DNA of 33,258 nucleotides from Clostridia bacterium (GTDB lineage: Bacteria > Bacillota > Clostridia > Oscillospirales > CAG-272), in the NCBI GenBank assembly GCA_017398585.1, contig JAFQFS010000156.1, positions 1 through 33,258 on the forward strand, in the 5' to 3' direction. The translations under genes and the position numbers were made by a program. Below, one piece after another: positions 21,975 through 30,119 of the stretch (the stretch's first letter is position 1; every line of letters begins with the position of its first letter). Under the pieces are notes generated by a model. That model made no database searches and was not told where the DNA came from. It worked only from the letters and a program-made list of their open reading frames with translations.

Positions 21975-23453
21975 TCAGCCCGCGAGATCGTCGAGGAATC
22001 GTTCCAGTTTCTTGGTCAGAGCCTTTTCGATCTTTTCACAGAGGGAGACGACCGTATCGCTTCTGGGAAGGAAGATATTCTGGGTAAACATGTTCTTCGT
22101 GTCTGCCGACCAGACGCCGGTGCCGAGGTCATAGAAGGACGTATCGAACACGATTTCCATCATTTCGGAAGAGTCTTCGTTCCGCGCGACCTTGGTCATG
22201 AGTACCTGATCGATGTAGGCGGGGATCGATTCTACGAAGGAATAGTAGCCGAACGCATCGAGGAGGACGGCGGTCTTGTGCTGTGCGTCCGTGCCGAGGG
22301 TCTTCGGCAGAACGGTCTGCGCACCGCCTTCAACGAGGGAATAATACTGTTCCTGTTCTGCCGTGTACTTCGGACTGGGAACGATGCCGATGTTGAACTC
22401 GATGTCGCGCATCCGCGCCGCTTCGCCGACGTATGCCGCGATGAACAGAGCGCGGTTATTGTAGAAGATGGAAGATTCCGCACCGCCGCCGATATCATTC
22501 GTGCCGCTGGTGTAGATGTCGTTGCCCGCATTGAGCTGAACGAGCTTGCTGACGACGGAGACGGCAAATTCGCTGCCGGGGATCGCGAAGTAGAGAGCGC
22601 CTTCATCGTCGCGGTCGATGTATTTGACGTTCGCGCCGGCGAGAAGGGCACTGTAGTGACGGGTCACGGAGCTGACGATGCCGTACTGGTCGTCACCGGC
22701 GGTCATTGTACCGTCGCCGTTGAGGTCAAGGACCGCGAGTGCGCCGAGTTCGTACATCCGGTCGACGGTCCACGTGCCTTCGCGCACTTCGTCAAACAGG
22801 TTGACTTCCGGTGCGACGGCGTTCATGATGTCTTCGTTGAAGACATAGCAGTGACGGGTGGAGTAGTTGTACAGGCTGAACGCACCGGAGACCGCCGCCT
22901 GAATGCCCTTGAAGTTGTACTGTTCGGTCGCGGCGCTGTCCCACCACGGCTTTGTGAGATCGAGGTCAAGTTCGCCCCACGACAGGCTCAGTCCCTGCTG
23001 GAGAATGTTGGTGACGCTTGCGTCAAAGAGCATTGCCGCGTCGAAGTTGGCGTCGCCCGCCGTGACGGAATTGGTGATGTCGCTTACCACGCTGCCGCTC
23101 GCCAGTTCTTCAAGGGAGCAGTTGTAAAGTTCTTCGACTTTGCGTTCGCGTTCGAAGAGGGCGTCGTTCAGCGTTTCGCCGTTCAGTTCGTCCGCAAACA
23201 TGAGTGTGTTCGCCCAGTTGAACGATTCGGGCGTATAGTTGAGGACGGTCAGCACGGCGCCGCCCATGTCTTCGACGGCGGGGGCGGGGAGTTCTTCTTC
23301 GGTTTCGGGGACGGCTTCTTCCGCTGCGGGGGCATCCGTCAGGCTGTCACCGGCAGGGGCGTCCGGTGTGTTTTCCGGAGAGGTTTCCGTGTTGTTTGCA
23401 CAGGAGGAAAGGAGGAGAGATGCGAGAAGGAGAATGGTGAGAAGTCGCTTCAT
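21975..23453 (-). CDS. Extracellular solute-binding lipoprotein (sugar-ABC type)
   Basis: A 492-residue lipoprotein. The signal peptide MKRLLTILLLASLLLSSC carries a lipobox with lipidation at C18, followed by an acidic Pro/Ala/Glu-rich linker to about residue 62 and a solute-binding fold. It is paralogous to the protein at 26284-27807: ADELNGETLNDALFERERK and TKPWWDSAA correspond to TEELNGERINDAVYERN and DKAWWDSTS there. A calcium-loop-like stretch, D243-x-N245-x-D247-G-x-x-T-x-x-D254, fits the EF-hand pattern. AAAGGAA lies 7 nt before the ATG at 23453. It follows the NodB-like gene by 43 nt without a terminator, so the two form one transcript. No permease or ATPase genes accompany it, so its transporter must lie elsewhere. 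Confidence 0.83.
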   Translation of the reverse strand: MKRLLTILLLASLLLSSCANNTETSPENTPDAPAGDSLTDAPAAEEAVPETEEELPAPAVEDMGGAVLTVLNYTPESFNWANTLMFADELNGETLNDALFERERKVEELYNCSLEELASGSVVSDITNSVTAGDANFDAAMLFDASVTNILQQGLSLSWGELDLDLTKPWWDSAATEQYNFKGIQAAVSGAFSLYNYSTRHCYVFNEDIMNAVAPEVNLFDEVREGTWTVDRMYELGALAVLDLNGDGTMTAGDDQYGIVSSVTRHYSALLAGANVKYIDRDDEGALYFAIPGSEFAVSVVSKLVQLNAGNDIYTSGTNDIGGGAESSIFYNNRALFIAAYVGEAARMRDIEFNIGIVPSPKYTAEQEQYYSLVEGGAQTVLPKTLGTDAQHKTAVLLDAFGYYSFVESIPAYIDQVLMTKVARNEDSSEMMEIVFDTSFYDLGTGVWSADTKNMFTQNIFLPRSDTVVSLCEKIEKALTKKLERFLDDLAG

Positions 23454-23496
23454 GATATCGTTCCTTTCGTTCATATTACAGAATAAATTTTTTGTA

Positions 23497-25035
23497 TTAT
23501 TTCCTGTCGAACCGCAGTTCTACGGTACATGCGGACGAATCAATCGTCGTCATGCCGACCATGCGGCCGCTGATGAGACGGACGGTGTACTTCGTACCGT
23601 GGTAATCGAGGGCGAGGAGACTTCCGTCGGCGTAGTCGACGTTCGGAAGGTGTCCGCCGTCCGTGCCGAATTCCGCACGGATGCGGAACGGCTTGTCCGC
23701 CGTGACTTTGATGCCCGCTTCGGACAGTTCAAATACCACCTTTCCGTAGGTGACCTTTGCGCGTCCTTCGCCGAGGTCCTCGAACGCCATTTCATCGAAT
23801 GTGGGCACAGTGCCGTCCCAGTATGTGAGATAACCGCCCGCTGTGATACCGTTGCCGCTGTGACGGTTGCCGTCAATGAGCGGGAGAGTTTCGTATACCG
23901 CTTCGTTGCCCGGGCAGACGGTATTTTCGTACGGATCGGGAAATTTTTCGCTGAAAATGTGCAGGTCGCGGATGCGCATTCTGCCGTGGTCGCCGTAGAG
24001 GTTGACGCGGTAATACTTCGACGAATACCAGACGGAATTGCGGTCGGGATCGTCGAACGCGGTGTGCGCGGTGATCGCGGATGCGGGTGTGGTCCTGTAG
24101 GTTTCCTTGAACCAGCGGCCGGTATCGCCGAGGGGCTCGATCTCGATCTTTCCTTCGTCACGCAGCTTCGCGAACTGTGCGAACTGATAGGTCAGACCGT
24201 TCTTCATCGACGGCCAGCCGAAGCTGTTTTCCTGACCCGCCTGTGCATAGCCGAAGGTCAGGCAGTCGCCGTTGTAATTCTCGCGGAGGAACCAGTCGAC
24301 CCACGCAGGAACACCGCCGCCTCCGCCGTTGTAGACCGGTTCGAGGGTGATGACGCCCTGTACTCTCTGTGCGCCGGCCTTCGGATCCATGCCGAAGTCG
24401 TACTGGTAGACGGGGTCGGAACCGAGCATGCGGAAGAGCGGTGCGGGAATCTGCTGTTCATCGGTCTGTGCGGGCATGAAGACGTTCGTGCGGCTCGGGT
24501 AATATGCCTGACCGTAATAGCCGCCCCAGAGGGTGTAGCCGTCGGTGCCGTACTGTTCCTTGCAGTTGCAGATCGCGTCAAGGCCGTAGGTGTCGGAGAT
24601 GTAGCGGATGGTGTGGGAGTCGAAGAACCACGAGCCGAACACGCGGGGGTAATATCCGAAGATTTCCTTGAATTTTTCATAGAGGACGTCGACGAGCTTT
24701 TCGCGTTCTTCCTTTGTGTAACCGACGGAGAAACCGCAGTGTGCGTGCCAGTCCCACGGGAAGCGTCCGCGCCACGAGAGTCCGACCGCTTCGACCTGCG
24801 GCTGAACGGTCTCGAACCACACGCCGAGTTCGAACTGTGCGGGGTCGAGCGCTTTCAGCATGTCCGTGTACTCGGGAAGGATCAGCGCGTCGTACTGGAG
24901 AAGGAAGGTGCCGCGGAGGTTATGCTCCGTCATGAGACGGATCTGTTCCTTCACGGGAGTCATGAGATCCATCGGGCAGCGCGGTTCGACCGCGCGGATG
25001 AAGTTGACGATGTTGACAATCTGTCGTTTTGCCAT
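23497..25035 (-). CDS. NodB-like (polysaccharide deacetylase-fold) protein
   Basis: A 512-residue cytoplasmic protein. The first roughly 280 residues resemble the distorted TIM barrel of polysaccharide deacetylases and GH57-like proteins: NLRGTFLLQYDALILPEY near 39-56, WHAHCGFSVGYTKEEREKL near 101-119, and GYYPRVFGSWFFDSHTI near 130-147. The metal-binding Asp/His set is not obvious, so activity is uncertain. The last roughly 200 residues are beta-strand rich and may form a sugar-binding or accessory sandwich. The start at 25035 has AAAGGAA 8 nt upstream; a longer frame would begin at the transcription start itself. It is cotranscribed with the downstream solute-binding lipoprotein, suggesting the two handle the same ligand. 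Confidence 0.6.
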   Translation of the reverse strand: MAKRQIVNIVNFIRAVEPRCPMDLMTPVKEQIRLMTEHNLRGTFLLQYDALILPEYTDMLKALDPAQFELGVWFETVQPQVEAVGLSWRGRFPWDWHAHCGFSVGYTKEEREKLVDVLYEKFKEIFGYYPRVFGSWFFDSHTIRYISDTYGLDAICNCKEQYGTDGYTLWGGYYGQAYYPSRTNVFMPAQTDEQQIPAPLFRMLGSDPVYQYDFGMDPKAGAQRVQGVITLEPVYNGGGGGVPAWVDWFLRENYNGDCLTFGYAQAGQENSFGWPSMKNGLTYQFAQFAKLRDEGKIEIEPLGDTGRWFKETYRTTPASAITAHTAFDDPDRNSVWYSSKYYRVNLYGDHGRMRIRDLHIFSEKFPDPYENTVCPGNEAVYETLPLIDGNRHSGNGITAGGYLTYWDGTVPTFDEMAFEDLGEGRAKVTYGKVVFELSEAGIKVTADKPFRIRAEFGTDGGHLPNVDYADGSLLALDYHGTKYTVRLISGRMVGMTTIDSSACTVELRFDRK

Positions 25036-25124
25036 GTCGTTTTTCCTTTCTTTGAAGTTCCTGAAGTAATTCATGGTGCCGTTTTGCCGTACAACAACGT
25101 ACAGCTGCTGTATCATTGAATTTC

Positions 25125-25153
25125 ATTATATATGAATGCTGCCGCTTTGTCAA
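25125..25153 (-). promoter_or_regulatory. Promoter of the NodB-like/solute-binding unit
   Basis: On the minus strand perfect -35 TTGACA (25148-25153) and perfect -10 TATAAT (25125-25130) with a 17-bp spacer: a full consensus match. Confidence 0.9.
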
Positions 25154-25227
25154 GGGACATGAGTGTCTTCCGCCGCAGCGAGCGCGGTCTGTTATTTTCG
25201 GAATTCTTTGAGAGGAACTAAGAAATC

Positions 25228-25310
25228 TTCATATTTATCATAGATATATGAATAAAATATCTGTTTTTCTGTGAAAGCCGGTATGATATAATTATACTAT
25301 ACAGAATTAT
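25228..25310 (+). promoter_or_regulatory. Promoter/operator region of the AraC-type regulator
   Basis: A -10-like TATAAT (25287-25292) has no convincing -35 box, which is usual for activator-dependent promoters. Upstream, TTCATAT (25228-25234) and ATATGAA (25246-25252) form an inverted repeat, and ATACAGAA occurs twice in direct orientation around 25299-25316. These are candidate binding sites for the adjacent AraC protein. Confidence 0.45.
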
Positions 25311-25336
25311 ACAGAAACGGAAGGGGGGAGGAAACG

Positions 25337-26239
25337 ATGGATTCAAACCGGATTGAGATCGTTGAAATGGCGAGGTATCTGTCAGACGGGGAACATTTCT
25401 TTATCGAATATAACAATGCGGATGTGTTTATCAGTCCACACCTTCATCGGTTTATTGAGATTGAACTGATCACAGGCGGAAGCGGCTACGAGGAAGTCGA
25501 CGGCAGAATCTACGAGGTCGGGCAGGGGGACATCACCATCATGATGCCCGATGAAGTGCATTCCTTTGTCAGCCGGCACAGCGATTCTCTGCAGATTACC
25601 AGCGTCAAAGTAAGTCCGTACTATCTTCCGGAGAATGTATCTCATTTTGTCTCCAGCCTGCTGCTGAAAGATCTGCCGGAGGACGAATATACGCTGCTCT
25701 GCCAACTCTGCGGCAAATTGTATTCCATTCAGCAGGGAAAGAGACCTCACGGCATGGAGGCTCTCGCCAAGGAATGCATCCGCATGATTTTTCTGATCTG
25801 TCAGACCCATCTCGGAGACCGGATGCCGGTTCCCATCGAGATGACCGAATCGGACCGGTACCGCCGGGCGCTGCTGTACATTCACAAAAACTTCCGGCGG
25901 AATCTGACCGTGGCGGAGGTTGCGGCGGAAGTGTATCTGGTTCCCGATTATTTCAGTACGTATTTTGAGAAAAACATGGGAATGTCCTGCAGCCGCTACA
26001 TCAACAAGCTGCGGATGGAACTGGCGCGCGAATACATCCTTGCTACCGATCTGTCCCTGAAGGAAATCGTATACCGGTGCGGATTCCGTTCGTTTTCGTA
26101 TTTCTCCAGCGTTTTCAAAAAATATTACGGATGTTCTCCCGGATCCTTCCGGAAATCCGGAAATGCTCCGGATGTTTTGAAGAGTAAGAACGCAGAATCG
26201 CCGGAAGAAAACGGGACGGATACGGAGCAGAACACATGA
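25337..26239 (+). CDS. AraC-family transcriptional regulator
   Basis: A 300-residue regulator. Residues about 20-95 form a cupin-like sensor (SPHLHRFIEIELITGGSG, then GQGDITIMMPDEVHSF), expected to bind a sugar. Residues about 178-272 contain the double helix-turn-helix of AraC, with LTVAEVAAEVYLVPDYFSTYF as the first and LSLKEIVYRCGFRSFSYFSSVFKK as the second, followed by the family ending YYGCSPGSFR. The tail is acidic. GGGGGAGG precedes the ATG. It is 44 nt upstream of a solute-binding lipoprotein gene and divergent from the NodB-like/solute-binding unit, so it probably controls one or both in response to their ligand. Confidence 0.9.
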   Translation: MDSNRIEIVEMARYLSDGEHFFIEYNNADVFISPHLHRFIEIELITGGSGYEEVDGRIYEVGQGDITIMMPDEVHSFVSRHSDSLQITSVKVSPYYLPENVSHFVSSLLLKDLPEDEYTLLCQLCGKLYSIQQGKRPHGMEALAKECIRMIFLICQTHLGDRMPVPIEMTESDRYRRALLYIHKNFRRNLTVAEVAAEVYLVPDYFSTYFEKNMGMSCSRYINKLRMELAREYILATDLSLKEIVYRCGFRSFSYFSSVFKKYYGCSPGSFRKSGNAPDVLKSKNAESPEENGTDTEQNT

Positions 26240-26283
26240 AACGAATGGAACAAAATTATAATATTATAAAATGGAGGGAAATC

Positions 26284-27807
26284 ATGAAAAAATGGATCAC
26301 ATGTCTGCTTCTCGCTGCAATGCTCACCGGACTGACCGCCTGCGGCGGCGGTGAATCCGCAGAACCGTCCTCCGGCGGAGACGTAACAGCCGGTGCGGAC
26401 GGTGCTGCGGCGGAAATCGCAGAAGCCGAAGAAGTTCCGGAAGAAACCGAAAATCCCGCAGAGATCGATGAACTGCCGTTCACGAAGGAATATGAAGGGC
26501 ATACGTTCACCGTTCTGAGCCACGAGCTTCCCGATTCGTCCATTGCATGGAAGGTCGTGGATATCTACACGGAAGAGCTGAACGGCGAACGCATCAACGA
26601 CGCAGTGTATGAACGGAATCTGGCGATGGAAGAACGGTTCGGCGTAAAGGTGGCTCAGAATCTGCAGGGCGACCCGTATTCCGTTGCCACACAGCTCATC
26701 ACGAGCGGCGACGACTCCTTTGATCTGTTCCAGACCAACACGCAGGACCAGTGTTCACTGGTGGTTCAGGGATATCTGCTCAACATGAGCGAGCTGGAAT
26801 ACATCAACTTCGACAAGGCGTGGTGGGATTCCACGTCGATCCAGGGGATCTCCATCGGCGGCAAGGTGTACTATGCCATCGGCGACAGCTCGCTGAACGG
26901 CAAAAAGGCGACCTGGGTTGTCCTGTTCAACAAAGTTTTGATGGAAAATGCCGGCGTGCCGGATCTGTATTCGCTGGTCAAGGAAGGCGGATGGACGCTC
27001 GATAAGCTGAAGGAATACGGCGAACAGATCGCACAGGACATGGACGGCGACGGTGTTCTGACCTGGGGTTCGGATGTCTTCGGGATCGGTCTCCAGCATG
27101 AAGTGGTTATCCCGCTGCTGCTCGGCGACGGTACCAAGCTGATTGATGTCAAGGACGACGGTACTTTTGATTATAACATGAGTGCCCCGGCGATCGTGGA
27201 TGCGATGGAAAAGATCCACACGTTCCTGAACGGCGGTGACCACTACATCCTGAACTGCAACGACTACGACGGCAAGATCGCCAGCCAGTGGGTCGAATTC
27301 CGCAAGCTGTTCATGGCGGATCAGATCGGCTTCTTCATGGGACATCTGGGTACCGTTACCCTTGTCGGCGGCGAAATGAATTCCGATTTCGGCATTCTCC
27401 CGTTCCCGAAGCTGAGCGAAGATCAGGAATCTTACTACAGTACGTTCCAGTACAACAACGCCTATGCGGTTTCCGTTCCCAAGACGGCAGGCAACCCGAC
27501 CCGTACTGGACTGCTGACCGAAGCGTATCAGATGCTCTCACACACTACAGTGCTTCCTGCGTATTATGAATATACGCTGACGTTCCGCAATGCGCGCGAC
27601 ACAGACTCCGGAGAAATGCTGGATATCATCTTCGGTTCCCGCAATTTCGATATTTCTCTGGCGTTCAACTCCACGACCGGCATGCAGGGATTCCTGCAGG
27701 ATGCCGGAAAGGCGGAAAGCTTCAATTATGCTTCCGCGGAAGCAGCAAAAAAGAAAGCTACGACCAAGGCAATCGAAAAAATCCTCGAAACGGTTCTTCT
27801 GGGCTGA
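26284..27807 (+). CDS. Extracellular solute-binding lipoprotein (sugar-ABC type)
   Basis: A 507-residue lipoprotein with signal peptide and lipobox LTGLTAC, lipidated at C20, then an acidic Glu/Ala-rich linker to about residue 64 and the binding fold. It is a paralogue of the protein encoded at 21975-23453 and shares the LNGERINDAVYERN block (99-112), the AWWDS block (179-183) and a calcium-loop-like DMDGDGVLTWGSD at 252-264. GGAGGG lies before the ATG at 26284; the longer frame from 26236 overlaps the end of the regulator gene and has no site. It follows the AraC gene and is closed by a terminator, with no permease genes. Confidence 0.86.
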   Translation: MKKWITCLLLAAMLTGLTACGGGESAEPSSGGDVTAGADGAAAEIAEAEEVPEETENPAEIDELPFTKEYEGHTFTVLSHELPDSSIAWKVVDIYTEELNGERINDAVYERNLAMEERFGVKVAQNLQGDPYSVATQLITSGDDSFDLFQTNTQDQCSLVVQGYLLNMSELEYINFDKAWWDSTSIQGISIGGKVYYAIGDSSLNGKKATWVVLFNKVLMENAGVPDLYSLVKEGGWTLDKLKEYGEQIAQDMDGDGVLTWGSDVFGIGLQHEVVIPLLLGDGTKLIDVKDDGTFDYNMSAPAIVDAMEKIHTFLNGGDHYILNCNDYDGKIASQWVEFRKLFMADQIGFFMGHLGTVTLVGGEMNSDFGILPFPKLSEDQESYYSTFQYNNAYAVSVPKTAGNPTRTGLLTEAYQMLSHTTVLPAYYEYTLTFRNARDTDSGEMLDIIFGSRNFDISLAFNSTTGMQGFLQDAGKAESFNYASAEAAKKKATTKAIEKILETVLLG

Positions 27808-27816
27808 ATCACATGA

Positions 27817-27847
27817 AAAAAACCACCTGTCCGACAGGTGGTTTTTT
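27817..27847. terminator. Bidirectional terminator
   Basis: AAAAAACCACCTGTC and GACAGGTGGTTTTTT form a perfect 15-bp stem with a one-base centre, 9 nt after the solute-binding protein stop. Its T-tract overlaps the end of the small minus-strand gene, so it serves both. Confidence 0.9.
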
Positions 27848-28180
27848 AGTGTTTCCGGGATTTTTTGGGAACGGAGAAACGATTTTTGCGGAGGGAGATT
27901 TCAATGCTGCCTGTCCGAGGAATCTCAATCGGAGTGGGATTAGCGGGAGACAGGAGGCGGTATCCGTCCATGTACCGTTCCGCAACGTCCGGAGCGATCG
28001 CCGTTTCCGGAGGATCCGGGACAATCACCGTTTCGGTAGTGAACCGTTCAAGTATGGTACGGAGAAGATGCTCTGCTTTGTAAATATAGTTTTTTTGTAA
28101 AAAACAACGGCGTTCCATAAATTGCCGTCGCGTGGATCGGGAGAAAAGGAAAAAATGCGGAAAACGGGATTGGGTTTCAT
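27846..28180 (-). pseudogene. Small gene with an apparent frameshift at an A7 run
   Basis: A good ribosome site (AAGGAG, 8 nt spacing) precedes the ATG at 28180. That frame reads MKPNPVF and then GNLWNAVVFYKK before drifting into unlikely sequence and stopping at 28025. The continuation looks real in the next frame: NYIYKAEHLLRTILERF, then a proline-rich stretch PDPPETAIAPDVAERYMDG, ending at 27846 next to a terminator. That second frame uses the codons typical of this genome and could also begin at its own ATG (28118), but no ribosome site is there. Joining the frames by one extra A at the seven-A run (28090-28096) gives about 111 residues. No family is recognised. The cause may be mutation, sequencing error or slippage. 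Confidence 0.5.
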
Positions 28181-28435
28181 ATCGTTGCTCCTTGTTAATC
28201 TGTTTGTCTGAATGTTTTTGAAGAGGGACATCGTACCTGCGTTAAGTATAGATGATTTGCCGGCAGAAAAAAAGAAATCGGCGTTTGATTTTTGGATTTT
28301 GATCGGTGCGTTTGTTTGGAATGTTTTTATCAGGTTGTCAAAAACTCAAACGGCAAGTTATTTTATAACTGAAACAAAATCTGGTATAATACAGATGTAA
28401 CCGGGTAAAAAACGTTAGATCAAGGAGGATTTCTT
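28181..28435. other. AT-rich intergenic region
   Basis: This stretch holds the leaders of two divergent genes: a TATACT -10-like box for the small minus-strand gene near 28250 and the promoter of the LRR-transglutaminase gene at 28362-28390. A 62-codon frame on the plus strand lacks a ribosome site and is not credible. Nothing else was seen. Confidence 0.5.
28362..28390 (+). promoter_or_regulatory. Promoter of the LRR-transglutaminase-SLH gene
   Basis: A perfect -10 TATAAT (28385-28390) lies 17 bp from a weak -35 TTTATA (28362-28367). AAGGAGG follows just before the ATG. Confidence 0.55.
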
Positions 28436-29986
28436 ATGAAAAAATGGAAGAGCCTGAATTATCTGTTTCTTGTCGGAGTTGTTCTTGCGGTGCTGATGAT
28501 TCTCCCGGCATCTGCAGACCCGCCCCGAAGCGGATGGTGCGGAAAAGAAGGTGATAACCTCTCCTGGACCCTGGATTCTTCGGGAACCCTTACCGTCAGC
28601 GGAAGCGGTGAGATGAAGGATTTCACTTACGATGCCGTGGAACGACGGGTTGTCGATCTTCCGTGGGCGAACTTGTACGATGAAATTTTTGCTGTGGTCA
28701 TCGAAGACGGTGTGACCACAATAGGGGACTTCGCTTTTAATAAACTCTTCTACATCGAGCAAATCGATCTTGGAGATGATATCAGAAGCATCGGGTATGC
28801 GGCATTGAACGGAACGCATATACAAAAAGTAGTCCTTCCCGACAGCCTGGAAAAAGTGGGATATTCCTGCTTTGGTGACTGTTCATCACTGATGTATGTC
28901 GAATTTCCGGATCATCCGGTTGAAGTGGGGGAATATGCATTCTACGAGTGCCATTCACTCGAAAGAATCTTAAACTGTCCGGATAAGGAATGGCAGGAAC
29001 GGATGGAACACAGTCGGTTTCTGCTGGATCAATGGATCAACCCCGGTGCCTTTACCGGAGGACAGAGTCCGGTGATTCAGGAACTGGCGCAGGAACTGAC
29101 CGGGAGCTGCGGGTCTCCTTATCAGAAAGCGGGCTTGATTTCTTTATGGATCAGTCAAAATATCGAGTACGACAACTACCGGGATGAGGGACGTGCCTAT
29201 TCATCTGTAGCTCTGGAGCCGGAAGAAGTGCTGGAATGCGGCAAAACGGTCTGTGAAGGATACGCCCGACTGACACAGGCACTGTTCCGGGCTGCAGGTA
29301 TTCCATGCCTCCATATTATCGGGCAGAATATCAGCAATCCGGATGTGTGGCACGCGTGGAATCTTGCCTGGACAGAGCTTGGCTGGATCTGGCTGGACAA
29401 TACCGGCGGAATGCGGATGTTTGACATCGGGACCGCATTTCTGGCTCAGACCTATGACCTGAACTGGGGTTTAAAACTTTCTTCCGATTGTACCGTTTAT
29501 CCTCAGGATCTTACTGCAGCTTCGGATATTCCGTCGAAAAAAGCACAGAAGGACATCCGGAAAGCCTTTCGCTTCGGGCTGGTCCCCGATGAACTGCAGG
29601 GGGCCTACGGTTCTGAAATCACGCGGGAGGAATTCTGCCGCATGATCGTTAAGCTTCTGGAAAAATGTGCAGACGGCAGTTTGAGCAAAGCGATGGCAGA
29701 CCGCGGCATGAAGAATGAGATTCCGTTTAAGGATACCGCCGACCCGGCGGTGCAGACCGCATATTCCCTCGGGCTTATCCATGGACGCGGCAGCGGTACT
29801 TTTGATCCCGATCGGGCGATTACAGGTCGGGAAGCGGCGACGGTACTGAAGCGCACGGCAGACTACCTCGGCATTTCGGTGGGGGATCCCCTTCCCATTA
29901 CGTCAGCGTCGTATACGAGAGAACAGGCGATACTGGATGTCTGCCGATTTTACTGCCTTTATTCTGACGGTCGGCTGCTTTTCTGA
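28436..29986 (+). CDS. Secreted LRR, transglutaminase-like and SLH-domain protein
   Basis: A 516-residue exported protein. A signal peptide ends near LPASA (residues 1-27). Residues about 40-180 are BspA-type leucine-rich repeats (VVIEDGVTTIGDFAF, IQKVVLPDSLEKVGYSCF, EVGEYAFYECHSLERI). Residues about 210-335 form a transglutaminase/protease-like domain with an intact Cys-His-Asp triad: C273 (GKTVCEGYARL), H306 (VWHAWNL) and D321 (IWLDNTGG). The C-terminus has two clear S-layer homology repeats (about 370-410 and 428-478; FKDTADPAVQTAYSLGLIHG is diagnostic) and a short third. SLH repeats anchor proteins to pyruvylated wall polymers, so it should be displayed on the cell surface and may act as a peptidase or cross-linker. 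It stands alone, with its own promoter and terminator. Confidence 0.85.
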   Translation: MKKWKSLNYLFLVGVVLAVLMILPASADPPRSGWCGKEGDNLSWTLDSSGTLTVSGSGEMKDFTYDAVERRVVDLPWANLYDEIFAVVIEDGVTTIGDFAFNKLFYIEQIDLGDDIRSIGYAALNGTHIQKVVLPDSLEKVGYSCFGDCSSLMYVEFPDHPVEVGEYAFYECHSLERILNCPDKEWQERMEHSRFLLDQWINPGAFTGGQSPVIQELAQELTGSCGSPYQKAGLISLWISQNIEYDNYRDEGRAYSSVALEPEEVLECGKTVCEGYARLTQALFRAAGIPCLHIIGQNISNPDVWHAWNLAWTELGWIWLDNTGGMRMFDIGTAFLAQTYDLNWGLKLSSDCTVYPQDLTAASDIPSKKAQKDIRKAFRFGLVPDELQGAYGSEITREEFCRMIVKLLEKCADGSLSKAMADRGMKNEIPFKDTADPAVQTAYSLGLIHGRGSGTFDPDRAITGREAATVLKRTADYLGISVGDPLPITSASYTREQAILDVCRFYCLYSDGRLLF

Positions 29987-30036
29987 CAGACTGCGGAAGA
30001 CATCTTGGTCGGTATCCTTTGTCCATGCCGTAATTG

Positions 30037-30083
30037 AAAAGGCTGCTGCATCGGGGATTTATCCCCGGTACAGCAGCTTTTTT
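30037..30083. terminator. Bidirectional terminator
   Basis: AAAAGGCTGCTG pairs with CAGCAGC-TTTTTT, with an inner CGGGGAT/ATCCCCG stem (30052-30067), between convergent genes. A T6 tract follows on the plus strand. Confidence 0.88.
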
Positions 30084-30119
30084 ATGGAGTATTGGAGTAT
30101 TAAGGAAGCCGACAGCGGA

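Noticed and set aside
26236..26283. 16-codon N-terminal extension of the second solute-binding lipoprotein
   Set aside because: It would place charged residues before the signal peptide and lacks a ribosome site; GGAGGG precedes the ATG at 26284.
28212..28400. 62-codon plus-strand frame in the AT-rich gap
   Set aside because: It has no ribosome site, overlaps a promoter at its end, and has no recognisable features.
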